A stretch of 64,000 nt of DNA from Roseovarius sp. (GCF_030373445.1 NZ_JAUCYU010000012.1:62001-126000); one strand, 5' to 3'; positions 43,395-52,781 are shown, counted from the first letter of the stretch. The notes: generated by a model not told the origin, from the sequence alone. Numbers and translations: made by a program.

Positions 43395-44070
43395 GAACTG
43401 GCGCCTGAAAATGAAAGGTTTTCTGTCATATGGGGTCACGCTGGCGCGGGGCAAGGCGCTGGCGGTCATTATGCTGGCCGCGACGCCCGCCTGGGCCGAG
43501 GAGGTCACGGTGCTGGCCTTCGGCGACAGCCTGACGCAGGGCTACGGGCTGGCCGAGGCGGACGGGTTCGTGCCTCAATTGCAGGGCTGGCTGGACGGGC
43601 AGGGGGCCGAGGCCACGCTGATCAATGGCGGGGTGTCGGGGGATACCACGGCGGGCGGTGCGTCGCGCGTGGAATGGAGCCTGACGCCCGAGGTGGACGC
43701 GATGATCGTGGCGCTGGGCGGGAATGATCTCTTGCGGGGGATCGACCCGGCGGTGTCGCGGGAGAACCTCGACCGGATACTGGCCGCGGCGGAAACGCAG
43801 GAGGTGCCGGTGCTGCTGGTGGGGATGGACGCGCCGGGGAATTACGGGGCGGAGTACAAGGCGGCCTTCGACGGGATGTACCCGGAGTTGGCCGAGGCGT
43901 ATGGCACGCTTTACGTCGAGAGCTTCTTCGAGGGTCTGGGGACGACTGACCCGGCGGAGGCGCGGGGGTTGTTCCAGTCGGACGGCATCCACCCCAACGC
44001 CGAGGGCGTGGCCCGCATCGTCGAGGCGATGGGGCCGAAGGTGCTGGAGCTGATCGGGGAGGTCGACTGA
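43393..44070 (+). CDS. tesA: Arylesterase/thioesterase I, SGNH hydrolase (TesA type)
   Basis: 225 residues. A signal peptide covers about residues 20-35 (ALAVIMLAATPAWA). Block I FGDSLTQGYG carries the nucleophile Ser46, block II the Gly in NGGVSGDTTAGG, block III the Asn in ALGGNDLLRG, and block V DGIHPNAEG the catalytic Asp and His. It is a periplasmic esterase/lysophospholipase-type enzyme. It pairs with the divergent YbbAP transporter, which suggests joint handling of lipids. Start choice: ATG 43393 overlaps the ybbA start. ATG 43411 gives a more compact signal peptide and is equally likely. Confidence 0.93.
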   Translation: MNWRLKMKGFLSYGVTLARGKALAVIMLAATPAWAEEVTVLAFGDSLTQGYGLAEADGFVPQLQGWLDGQGAEATLINGGVSGDTTAGGASRVEWSLTPEVDAMIVALGGNDLLRGIDPAVSRENLDRILAAAETQEVPVLLVGMDAPGNYGAEYKAAFDGMYPELAEAYGTLYVESFFEGLGTTDPAEARGLFQSDGIHPNAEGVARIVEAMGPKVLELIGEVD

Positions 44071-44086
44071 CCGCCACCCAACGAAA

Positions 44087-44109
44087 AAGGGCCCCGGCGA
44101 GGGGCCCTT
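44087..44109. terminator. Bidirectional terminator between tesA and the cold-shock gene
   Basis: AAGGGCCCC (44087-44095)-GGCGA-GGGGCCCTT (44101-44109), with A run upstream (T on the minus strand) and CTCT downstream on the plus. It serves both convergent genes. Confidence 0.85.
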
Positions 44110-44131
44110 CTCTATCTTGTCAACACGCGTC

Positions 44132-44338
44132 TCAGGCGAGGGCGAGGTTGGTCGCCGCTTCGCGGCCGTCACGGCCGGCTTCCACGTCGAAGGTCACCTT
44201 CTGGTTGTCGGCGAGGCCGGTCAGGCCGGCGCGCTCGACGGCCGAGATGTGGACGAAAACGTCCTTGCCGCCTGCGTCAGGCGCGATGAAGCCGAAGCCT
44301 TTGGTGGTGTTGAACCATTTCACAGTGCCAGTGGCCAT
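44132..44338 (-). CDS. Cold-shock protein (CspA family)
   Basis: 68 residues. MATGTVKWFNTTKGFGFIAPDAGGKDVFVHISAVERAGL contains RNP-1 (KGFGFI) and RNP-2 (VFVHI). A single-stranded nucleic-acid chaperone; alphaproteobacteria encode several, not all of them cold-inducible. The 237-bp gap upstream to the YkuD gene is AT-richer and should hold its promoter and a long 5' leader typical of csp genes. Confidence 0.95.
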   Translation of the reverse strand: MATGTVKWFNTTKGFGFIAPDAGGKDVFVHISAVERAGLTGLADNQKVTFDVEAGRDGREAATNLALA

Positions 44339-44575
44339 GTGCTGTCTCCTGGTATGTTTCTGCCCGCGGAATTGCGGCAGACCGGCAAGTCATTGCTAGA
44401 TCGAGTGACTGAGCCGTGGATAGGAGCAGGTGGTCGATAGAGATAACGTCGCGCGCCTGATATGGCCCTGTTCCGGCGCTAACACAAGAAAAATTTCTAT
44501 GACAGCACGAAACTTACCCCGTTGACCGGGCCGGAAAGTGCCACCGATTCGGTTAATGAACCGTTAATGGCCGGG
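44339..44575. promoter_or_regulatory. Csp upstream region with CtrA-like site
   Basis: Non-coding gap of 237 bp between the csp start and the YkuD stop. It contains TTAA-N7-TTAA (44553-44567), the full consensus of the alphaproteobacterial cell-cycle regulator CtrA. A possible leader-forming purine-rich stretch also lies here. Everything but the motif match is inference. Confidence 0.35.
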
Positions 44576-45154
44576 TTAAAGAACCGTGACCTTGGTGCCG
44601 ATCGGGACACGCTCGTAGAGGTCTTCCACGTGGGCGTTCAGCATCCGGATGCAGCCGTTCGAGACCGACAGGCCGATGGTGCGCGGCGCGTTGGTGCCGT
44701 GGATGCGGAAATAGGTGTCGCGGCCGTTCTTGAAGAGGTAGAGCGCCCGCGCGCCGAGCGGGTTGCCCGGGCCGCCGGGCTGTCGATAGCTTTCGTCCGC
44801 GGCGAACTTGGAATAGGTTTTCGGCTCCCGCTCGATCATCTCGTCGGTGGGACGCCAGTCGGGCCATTTGCGCTTGGCCTGGATGGTGGCGGAGCCCTGG
44901 AATTCGAGCCCGGCGCGGCCGACGCCGACGCCGTAGCGCATCGCCTCGCCCGGGGCGGTGACGTAGTAGAGGAAGTGCGCCCGCGGCAGGATCAGAAGCT
45001 GCCCCGGCCCGTAAGGTGCCTTGATCTGCACCTTGGTGGGCTGGTAGCGCGGCTTGATCACCGAACTGGCCGACTGGGCGATGGCCGGGGCGGCCAGCGT
45101 GGAGACCCCCGTCATGGCGAGCCCGGTGGCGATGAAATGGCGTCTGTCGATCAT
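44576..45154 (-). CDS. L,D-transpeptidase (YkuD), Tat-exported
   Basis: 192 residues. A Tat-type signal (MIDRRHFIATGLAMTGVSTLAAPAIA) is followed by the YkuD domain. FRIHGTNAPRTIGLSVSNGCIRM contains the His, Ser-x-Gly-Cys-Ile-Arg motif with catalytic Cys. The ATG at 45154 was chosen over the in-frame one at 45211 because only the former puts the RR motif at the very start. Enzymes of this type crosslink peptidoglycan or attach lipoproteins in the periplasm. Tat export is unusual but known for several Rhodobacteraceae YkuD proteins. Confidence 0.92.
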   Translation of the reverse strand: MIDRRHFIATGLAMTGVSTLAAPAIAQSASSVIKPRYQPTKVQIKAPYGPGQLLILPRAHFLYYVTAPGEAMRYGVGVGRAGLEFQGSATIQAKRKWPDWRPTDEMIEREPKTYSKFAADESYRQPGGPGNPLGARALYLFKNGRDTYFRIHGTNAPRTIGLSVSNGCIRMLNAHVEDLYERVPIGTKVTVL

Positions 45155-45274
45155 GGCAGCCTCCTGCTTGGGCGACCTGACATAAGCGGCCCGGAGGTCA
45201 TTTGCCACCATGTCGGGAAAAATGTCAAAACTCCGTAAACAAGGCGTGCCGGAGGTGTGGCCGCCATGCGTCGC

Positions 45275-45601
45275 TCAGAGCAGGATCTGCCCGATATCGG
45301 CCGGAGTGAGCCCCGGCACGCCGGCCACGGTGGCCACGCGCAGCCCGTTGATCAGCACGTCTGTACCCCGCCCGTCGCGGGTGGGGCGGGTTTCGATCAC
45401 GGCCTCGGCGCCGGTGTCTTCCAGCGCGATGACGAGGATATCCTCGGCCGGGTCGAAATCGTCCACGGTCACCGGGTTTTGCGGCAGGGCGGTGACGCCG
45501 GGCAGATCGGCGAACGGATCGTCGGCCGGGCCGCCCGACGGCGATTCGCCGAAGATCGGGCCGCCGAATACCGTATCTTCGAATACCGTATCGCGCATCA
45601 T
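45275..45601 (-). CDS. Hypothetical protein resembling an RTX-protein tail
   Basis: 108 residues, no signal peptide. Residues 45-108 (VDDFDPAEDILVIALEDTGAEAVIETRPTRDGRGTDVLINGLRVATVAGVPGLTPADI) resemble the C-terminal segment of type-I-secreted RTX proteins of this clade, where F-D-P-x-x-D-x-I is followed by G-x-D-V-L-x-N-G. In such proteins it serves as the secretion tail, so a stand-alone copy could be a small type-I substrate or a gene fragment. The first 20 residues contain an EDTVFGGP-like repeat encoded by duplicated GAATACCGTATC. Start: ATG 45601 or 45598. Confidence 0.6.
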   Translation of the reverse strand: MMRDTVFEDTVFGGPIFGESPSGGPADDPFADLPGVTALPQNPVTVDDFDPAEDILVIALEDTGAEAVIETRPTRDGRGTDVLINGLRVATVAGVPGLTPADIGQILL

Positions 45602-45722
45602 ACTATCCCTTGTGGCGGGGGCCGGCGGTAAGGCGGTTGGCAGGCCGCGGCAAGCCCCGTTGGCAGAACGGCATGCAGTATTCCCCGGAAAGGCTTGTCA
45701 AACCAAGGAAAAAATCACGGTG

Positions 45723-46895
45723 CTACCGGGAAACACTGCGTTTCCCCCGGACCATCCAGCGCCATGCCGCCCGGGGCAGGCGAAGGATCGTGCGGGCCAG
45801 GAGGGCCGGGTATTCGACCTCGCCGGAGAGCAGGTGCATGTAGTCGCGCTTGAGCGTGCGGGAGGCGCGGAAGGTGCTGGCGAAGAATGGCTTGAGCGTT
45901 GGCGAGAAGATCATCGGGCGCAGCAGGCGGGCCGAGCGCAGCGCGGTGCGGATCGGCCGGGTCATCGGGCGGTAGCGGGCCAGCGCGGTGTCGGGTTTGC
46001 CGGCGGCGATGGCTTGTGCGGCGGCGGTGGCGGCCAGCGCGCCGGAATGGATGGCGTGGCCGATCCCCTCGCCGGTGATCGGGTCGACGAAGCCCGCCGC
46101 ATCGCCCGCCAGCAGGACGCAGCCCTTGCCGGGAACGCTCCTGTAGCCGCCGAAGGGCAGGAAATGTCCTTTGATCTTGGTGCCTTGGCCGGTGTGGAGC
46201 TGATCGAGGTAGCGGGAGAGGCGGGCCTTCATGTCGGGGTTCTTCAGGTGCAGACCGCCCAGCCCGATGGTGGTGCTGCCACGCTTGGGGAAGGACCAGC
46301 CATAGCCCCAGTCGGCGGCGGCGAAATCGATGCGGACGGGGGTGTCTGGCGTGGGGGCGCGGGCGGGCGCCTCGATCTCGAGGGCAAAGCCCACGCGGGC
46401 GGGGTCGAACGGCGCGCCGAAAAGGGCGCGGGCGACGATGCTCTGGACGCCGTCGGCGCCGATCAGGCAGCGGTAATCGAGGGTATCGCCGGAGTGCAGC
46501 GCGACGCGGCGCGCGGCGAGGTCGAGCGCCTCGACCCGCTGGCCGGAATAGTCGGCGGCGCCGGCGGCGAGCGCCTTCGAGACCAGGAGCTGGTCGAGAT
46601 CCCAGCGCATGGTCAGGTGCGTGGGCGGCACCCCGTCGAGCCGGCCGAGCGGGCGGCCCTCCATGTAGAATTCGAAATTGCGCCGGGTTTCAAAGAGTTG
46701 CGGGTCGATATCAAGGTCGAAGACTTGTTTGAGATGGGTGGCGCAGCGGCCGGTGATAAGGCCGCCGCAGAGCTTGGGGCGCGGGAAACGTGCCTTGTCG
46801 ACCAGCGCCACCGAGAGCCCGTGTTTCCGGGCCGTCATCGCGGCCGAGGCCCCTGCCGGGCCGGCGCCGAGGATGACGAGATCGAATTGTGGCAT
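45723..46895 (-). CDS. Geranylgeranyl reductase family FAD-dependent oxidoreductase
   Basis: 390 residues. GAGPAGASAAMTARKHGLSVALVDKARFPRPKLCGGLITGR is the FAD dinucleotide-binding motif plus the CGG signature of the GGR family. VLLAGDAAGFVDPITGEGIGHAIHSG is the second FAD motif. Family members reduce geranylgeranyl chains of bacteriochlorophyll, archaeal lipids or quinone-like compounds. Here the substrate is not evident and no pigment or terpenoid gene is adjacent. The start ATG 46895 gives the expected MPQFDLVILGAG. In-frame codons further upstream produce a Pro-rich extension without homology. Confidence 0.85.
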   Translation of the reverse strand: MPQFDLVILGAGPAGASAAMTARKHGLSVALVDKARFPRPKLCGGLITGRCATHLKQVFDLDIDPQLFETRRNFEFYMEGRPLGRLDGVPPTHLTMRWDLDQLLVSKALAAGAADYSGQRVEALDLAARRVALHSGDTLDYRCLIGADGVQSIVARALFGAPFDPARVGFALEIEAPARAPTPDTPVRIDFAAADWGYGWSFPKRGSTTIGLGGLHLKNPDMKARLSRYLDQLHTGQGTKIKGHFLPFGGYRSVPGKGCVLLAGDAAGFVDPITGEGIGHAIHSGALAATAAAQAIAAGKPDTALARYRPMTRPIRTALRSARLLRPMIFSPTLKPFFASTFRASRTLKRDYMHLLSGEVEYPALLARTILRLPRAAWRWMVRGKRSVSR

Positions 46896-46980
46896 GGGCG
46901 GTCGGGCTCTTGCGGCGTCTGGAGGAGAGCATACTGCGCCCGTTGCGCCAGGGAAAGGCGCCATTTTACAGGCGCTTAGA

Positions 46981-47091
46981 TCAGAGGGCGGCCCAGTCGC
47001 GGAAGCGGTAGGGCGTGGCGGGGCGGTAGCCTGGCAGGCGGCCTGGATGGCGGCGGGGCTGGCTCCATTTCGGTGTCCGGTTCTGGTGCAT
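46981..47091 (-). CDS. Possible small basic protein
   Basis: 36 residues, MHQNRTPKWSQPRRHPGR and onward, ending FRDWAAL. ATG 47091 follows GAGGAG (47099-47104) at 7 nt, a clean ribosome-binding site. It lies in the otherwise non-coding gap between the GGR-family and RAYT genes. No family is recognised; it might be a real short basic protein or a chance frame. Confidence 0.4.
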   Translation of the reverse strand: MHQNRTPKWSQPRRHPGRLPGYRPATPYRFRDWAAL

Positions 47092-47186
47092 GGCGGGTCT
47101 CCTCGGCGGGGGAGTGTGCCGTGGAAATCCGCCGGAATTGGCGCGGTGGCGGGGTTTTCGGGGTCTGGAATGTGCCGGGAACCGAC

Positions 47187-47230
47187 GTCGGTATCACGTC
47201 GGTATTTTGTCGGTATCGCGTCGGTGCGAT
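47187..47230. repeat. Four 11-bp iterons upstream of the RAYT gene
   Basis: GTCGGTATCAC, GTCGGTATTTT, GTCGGTATCGC and GTCGGTGCGAT follow each other at exact 11-bp spacing, ending 65 bp before the RAYT start. The spacing of one helical turn suggests a phased protein-binding array; the role is unknown. Confidence 0.75.
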
Positions 47231-47295
47231 GGGCGGCCGGGGCGGTTTCCGGCGGGCGTGAACGGTTTTTTAACCGGAATCGGTCAGGCTGGGGC

Positions 47296-47967
47296 ATGTC
47301 GAATTACATACGTCCCCGCCGCGGCGGCGCGTCGGTGTTCTTTACCGTCTGTCTGGCCGAGTGTGGCAGCCGCCTGCTGACGGAAGAGATCCTGCGCTTG
47401 CGCGCCGCCGTTCGGCGGGTGAGGGAAGAGAGGCCGTTTCATATCGACGCGTGGGTGGTGTTGCCGGATCACCTTCACGCGGTGTGGACCCTGCCGCCGG
47501 GGGATTCGGATTTCTCCACGCGGTGGGGCGCGATCAAGGCGCGGTTCACGCGGAGTTTGAACGCGGCGGCGCGCGGGACGGAGGCTGGCGGAACGGAGGC
47601 TGGCGCGGATGCCGGGCCAGAGAGAGGGCCGGAGGCAGGGCCAGGTGCTGGGCCGGATGCCGGTCCGCTGCGATTGCCGGCGGAGTTACCGGTGGTCCGG
47701 TCGGGGCGGTATGCCGGGCTGAAGCCCGGCCTGCGGGCAGACAAGCGCGAAGGCGCGCTCTGGCAGCGGCGGTTCTGGGAACACCACGTGCGCGACCTCG
47801 ACGAGTATGCGCGGCTGGTGCGGTATTGCTGGGGCAACCCGGTGAAGCACGGGCTGGTGGAGCGGGCGGTGGACTGGCCGTACTCGTCGATCCACCGGGA
47901 TGTGCGGCTGGGGATGGTCGAGCCGGAATGGACCGGGGCGCAGGTACCGGGCGCGCGGCGCGCATAG
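47296..47967 (+). CDS. REP-associated tyrosine transposase (RAYT), Y1 family
   Basis: 223 residues. HUH site: PDHLHAVWTLP (His59, His61). The helix with catalytic Tyr reads RLVRYCWGNPVKHGLV, the RAYT equivalent of DYIHYNPVKHG. LWQRRFWEHHVRD is the other signature. RAYTs cut and rejoin single-stranded REP palindromes. This copy has an Ala/Gly/Pro/Glu-rich insert at about residues 92-125 (EAGGTEAGADAGPERG and onward), coded by degenerate GC repeats. Directly after that it reads through a REP palindrome (GRYAGLKPGL). REP pairs lie downstream (48188-48257). An 11-bp iteron array lies upstream. The full-length frame and kept catalytic residues argue for an intact enzyme. Confidence 0.9.
   Translation: MSNYIRPRRGGASVFFTVCLAECGSRLLTEEILRLRAAVRRVREERPFHIDAWVVLPDHLHAVWTLPPGDSDFSTRWGAIKARFTRSLNAAARGTEAGGTEAGADAGPERGPEAGPGAGPDAGPLRLPAELPVVRSGRYAGLKPGLRADKREGALWQRRFWEHHVRDLDEYARLVRYCWGNPVKHGLVERAVDWPYSSIHRDVRLGMVEPEWTGAQVPGARRA
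47713..47730 (+). repeat. REP palindrome inside the RAYT coding sequence
   Basis: GCCGGGCT-GA-AGCCCGGC, the same stem as the REPs at 48192 and 48236. It is translated as part of YAGLKPGL, in frame and without a stop. Confidence 0.8.
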
Positions 47968-48187
47968 GGCCGGGCAGAACCGGGTTGGCGGGCGCTTGGG
48001 CGCGCCGGAGGCGTAGCACGGGCGCTGGCGCGGCGCAGAGCGCAGGCGTGGTACGAGGTGCGGGCGTTGTGTGAGGCGCAGGCGCGAGGCGGCGCGTAGG
48101 TGCGGCGCGTGGCGCAATTGTGGTGCGAGGCGTAGCCCACGGCGCAAAAGGCACTACGCGCGACAAGCCGAACCGGATGCGGTGGCC
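47968..48187. other. Low-complexity GC tract after the RAYT gene
   Basis: The stretch up to the REP pair is made of degenerate repetitions of words such as GGCGC, GCGCAGGCG and GCGAGGCG. It has no open frame of note and no terminator hairpin. It resembles the low-complexity insert in the RAYT gene and may be expanded sequence around the mobile-element locus. Confidence 0.5.
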
Positions 48188-48257
48188 GTAGGCCGGGCTT
48201 TAGCCCGGCTACCGCCCGCAAAAAATCCGCGGCGTGCCGGGCGAAAGCCCGGCCTAC
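48188..48257. repeat. Inverted pair of REP elements (BIME-like)
   Basis: GTAG-GCCGGGCTTTAGCCCGGC-TAC (48188-48212) and, in opposite orientation, GCCGGGCGAAAGCCCGGC-CTAC (48236-48257). The GTAG tetranucleotide beside each hairpin is the RAYT recognition mark. The pair forms the two-REP unit on which RAYTs are believed to act, right beside the RAYT gene. Confidence 0.88.
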
Positions 48258-48286
48258 ATGCGGACTCGCTGCCGACCTTCAGGCCC

Positions 48287-49939
<1,653 letters not shown>

Positions 49940-50042
49940 TGGGGCTCTCTTCCTGAAACTCTGAGGTTGGCGCCCATGTAACCGGGCCGCGCGGCGAATT
50001 CAAATGCTCTTGCGGCCCATTCGCGGGCCGTGCGCGCGCCCC

Positions 50043-50080
50043 GGCTTCTTCTGGCCCTAAATATCCCCGCCGGAGGCTCC
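50043..50080 (-). repeat. Single arm of the palindromic element, copy 5
   Basis: CTTCTTCTGGCCCTAAATATCCCCGCCGGAGGC, the inverse arm only, in the divergent gap between ettA and nadD. It is followed by a G/C palindrome CCGGCCGG. This is the one copy not near gene ends. Confidence 0.75.
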
Positions 50081-50160
50081 CCCGGCCGGCCCCGGGCGCA
50101 GGCGGGGCGACGGCACGAAACCGCTGGACACCCGGGTGCCGCTGCGGTCAGAAAGGCGCG

Positions 50161-50775
50161 ATGCGATATGCGCTGCCACATACACGCGCCGGACAGGCGA
50201 TCGGCCTTCTGGGCGGGTCCTTCGACCCGCCGCATGCGGGCCATGTGCATATCAGCCGCGAGGCGCTGCGCCGGTTCGGGCTGGACCAGGTCTGGTGGCT
50301 GGTGAGCCCCGGCAACCCGCTGAAGGAGCGCGGCCCCGCGCCGCTGGAGGAACGGATGGCCGCCTGCCGGGCGATTCTCGACCATCCGCGGATGCATGTT
50401 TCGGATTTCGAGGCGCAGGCGGGCACGCGCTTCACCGCCGAGACGCTGTGCGTCTTGCAGGCGGCGCGGCCCGAGCTGCGCTACGTCTGGCTGATGGGGG
50501 CCGACAACCTGGCCCAGCTCGACCAGTGGCAGGACTGGGAGGATATCGTCGGCCGGGTGCCGCTGGGGGTGCTGGCGCGGCCCGGTCAGCGGATATCCGC
50601 GCGGGTGTCGAAGGCGGCGCGGGTCTATCGGTTCGCGCGTCTGAAAGGGGCGCAGAGCCGGTGTCTTGCCCGTGCGGACGCGCCGGCGTGGTGCTTCGTG
50701 AACGTGCCGATGCGCGGGATTTCGTCGACCGAGCTTCGCAAGGCCGGGGATTGGCGCCGCAGTGGCAACAATTGA
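50161..50775 (+). CDS. nadD: Nicotinate-nucleotide adenylyltransferase
   Basis: 204 residues. GLLGGSFDPPHAGHVHIS is the nucleotidyltransferase (T/H)xGH motif; LMGADNLAQLDQW and ISSTELRKAGDWR (the ISSTxxR motif) complete the site. It adenylates nicotinate mononucleotide to deamido-NAD, which nadE (25620) converts to NAD. It is 59 bp upstream of the PBP4 gene on the same strand. In many bacteria nadD is linked to rsfS and rlmH; that arrangement is absent here. Confidence 0.96.
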   Translation: MRYALPHTRAGQAIGLLGGSFDPPHAGHVHISREALRRFGLDQVWWLVSPGNPLKERGPAPLEERMAACRAILDHPRMHVSDFEAQAGTRFTAETLCVLQAARPELRYVWLMGADNLAQLDQWQDWEDIVGRVPLGVLARPGQRISARVSKAARVYRFARLKGAQSRCLARADAPAWCFVNVPMRGISSTELRKAGDWRRSGNN

Positions 50776-50834
50776 CGGTAACGTGAGCGTGGTAGCGGAT
50801 TGTACGCGCGGCAGAGTTTGGCATAATTGACCAT

Positions 50835-52325
50835 ATGTTAAAACGTGTTTCGAGACGGTTCTTTCTGGGTGGGGCCCTTGGCGGGCTCGCCGGCCTGAGT
50901 TGGGCCGAGGCGCCCGAGGTTTCCCTGCGCCCGAGGGCACGGCCGGCGCCGGCCGCGCCCAAGAGGCTGGCCACGCCCGAGGAGCTGATCGCCGAATCGC
51001 GGCTGACCGGGGTGGTGAGTTTCTCGGTGGTCGACGTGAAGACGGGCGCGGTGCTGGAGGCGCATGACGGCTTCACCGGGCAGCCGCCGGCGAGCGTGAC
51101 CAAGGCGGTGACCGCGCTTTATGCGCTCGACGTGCTGGGGCCGGACTATCGCTTCGAGACGCGGCTCCTGGCCGGGGGCGGGGTGAAGGACGGCGTGGTG
51201 CAGGGCGACCTGGTGCTGGCCGGCGGGGGCGACCCGATGCTCGACACCGACCAGCTGGCCGGCATGGCCGCGAAGCTGAAGGCCGCCGGGGTGCGCGAGG
51301 TGAAGGGCAAGTTCCGGGTCTGGGGCGGCGCGCTGCCCTTCGAGCGGGTGATCGACCCGAGCCAGCCCGAGGAGGTCGGCTACAACCCGTCGGTGTCGGG
51401 GCTGAACCTGAACCACAACCGGGTGCATTTCGAGTGGAAGCGCGCGGGCGGGGATTACACCGTGACGATGGATGCACGTTCGGGCAAGTACCGCCCCGAC
51501 GTGCGCGTCGCGCGGATGCAGGTCGCCGCGCGCAGTGCGCCGGTCTATACCTATGCCGACATGGGCGATCACGATGCCTGGACGGTGGCCAAGGGCGCGC
51601 TGGGCGGTGGCGGGGCGAGGTGGCTTCCGGTGCGCAAGCCCGAGGCCTATGCCGCCGAGGTGTTCGCCACCTTCGCGCGCTCGCACGGCATCAAGCTCGA
51701 GGCGGCCCCCCCGCCCGGGGCCGCGCCGAAGGGCGACGTTCTGGTCACGCACCGGAGCGAGCCGCTGGACGAGGTGCTGCGGGGGATGTTGAAATATTCC
51801 AACAACCTGACCGCCGAGCTGTGCGGGATGACCGCCAGCGCCAAGCGACTGGGCCGGCCGGTGGCGATGAAGGAGTCGGCCGAGGAAATGAGCCGCTGGG
51901 CGCAGACCTACCTGACGATGCCGGGCGCCAAGCTGGTCGATCATTCGGGGCTGGGCGAGACCTCGCGCCTGCGGGCTGCCGCGCTGGCGCAGGCGCTTGC
52001 GAAGGTCCACAAGGACGGGCTGCTGAAGCCAATTCTCAAGGAATTCCCGCTGCACGCGGCCAACGGGCAGGTCAACGCCGCCCATCCGGTCAAGGTGGTG
52101 GCGAAGACCGGCACGCTGTATTTCGTCAGTTCGCTGGCGGGGTACGTGACCGCGCCGGACGGGCGGGAGCTGGCCTTCGCGATCTTCACCGCCGATCCCG
52201 AGCTGCGGGCCGGGTTCGACAAGGGCTCGGAATCGCGGCCCGAGGGGGCGGCGACGTGGAACGCCCGGTCGAAGAACCTGCAGCAGACGCTGCTGGAGCG
52301 CTGGGGCCGGGTTTACGGCAGCTGA
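50835..52325 (+). CDS. dacB: D-Ala-D-Ala carboxypeptidase/endopeptidase (PBP4/DacB type), Tat-exported
   Basis: 496 residues. A Tat-type signal VSRRFFLGGALGGLAGLSWA is followed by the class C penicillin-binding domain. Catalytic SxxK is S87-V-T-K90 (PASVTKAVTALYAL); the SxN motif is in LKYSNNLTAELCG; KTG is in VVAKTGTLYFV. The middle insertion domain is typical of PBP4. It trims or cuts peptide crosslinks in the periplasm. The twin-arginine motif directly follows the start, uncommon for PBPs but parallel to the YkuD protein in this window. It is convergent with the AsnC gene, 6 bp apart. Confidence 0.93.
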   Translation: MLKRVSRRFFLGGALGGLAGLSWAEAPEVSLRPRARPAPAAPKRLATPEELIAESRLTGVVSFSVVDVKTGAVLEAHDGFTGQPPASVTKAVTALYALDVLGPDYRFETRLLAGGGVKDGVVQGDLVLAGGGDPMLDTDQLAGMAAKLKAAGVREVKGKFRVWGGALPFERVIDPSQPEEVGYNPSVSGLNLNHNRVHFEWKRAGGDYTVTMDARSGKYRPDVRVARMQVAARSAPVYTYADMGDHDAWTVAKGALGGGGARWLPVRKPEAYAAEVFATFARSHGIKLEAAPPPGAAPKGDVLVTHRSEPLDEVLRGMLKYSNNLTAELCGMTASAKRLGRPVAMKESAEEMSRWAQTYLTMPGAKLVDHSGLGETSRLRAAALAQALAKVHKDGLLKPILKEFPLHAANGQVNAAHPVKVVAKTGTLYFVSSLAGYVTAPDGRELAFAIFTADPELRAGFDKGSESRPEGAATWNARSKNLQQTLLERWGRVYGS

Positions 52326-52331
52326 GGCTGC

Positions 52332-52766
52332 CTAGCTGCGCCGGTCGATCCGTGTCGACAGGTGGATCAGGCTTTCTGAACTTCTGACCCCCTTCGCCTC
52401 GCCGATGCGGTCGAGCGTGTCGTCGAGCTCCTCGGTGGTGGCGGCCTCGAGCCCGACGATCAGGTCGACGCGGCCGGACGTGGTGTGGACGGTGCGCACC
52501 CCCGGCAGCGACTCGAGCCGGGCGAGGACGGTGGGCGCGCTGCGCGGCTCGATGCTGACCAGGGCCGTGGCGCGGATCGGGGCGCGGAGGGCGTCTGTCA
52601 CCCGCACGGTGTAGCCGGCGATGGTGCCCGTCTCCTCGAGCCGGTCGAGGCGGGCCTGCACGGTGGTGCGGGCCAGGCCCAGGCGGCGGGCGAGCCCCGC
52701 CACGGGCATGCGGGCGTTTTCGCGGAGCAGGGCGAGGAGGGCGTGGTCGAGCTTGTCGATTTGCAT
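52332..52766 (-). CDS. Lrp/AsnC family transcriptional regulator
   Basis: 144 residues. HTH at 3-55 (DKLDHALLALLRENARMPVAGLARRLGLARTTVQARLDRLEETGTI), RAM domain in VRTVHTTSGRVDLIVGLEAATTEELDDTLDRIG. It is divergent from an ornithine-decarboxylase family gene. The palindrome at 52782-52801 in the short gap is a fitting operator. Control of that decarboxylase by an amino acid is inferred from arrangement. Confidence 0.92.
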   Translation of the reverse strand: MQIDKLDHALLALLRENARMPVAGLARRLGLARTTVQARLDRLEETGTIAGYTVRVTDALRAPIRATALVSIEPRSAPTVLARLESLPGVRTVHTTSGRVDLIVGLEAATTEELDDTLDRIGEAKGVRSSESLIHLSTRIDRRS

Positions 52767-52781
52767 GGTGATTTCGGCGAT

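Noticed and set aside
47968..48187. Additional protein-coding gene after the RAYT gene
   Set aside because: Frames here are low-complexity Ala/Arg/Gly shadows without ribosome-binding sites.
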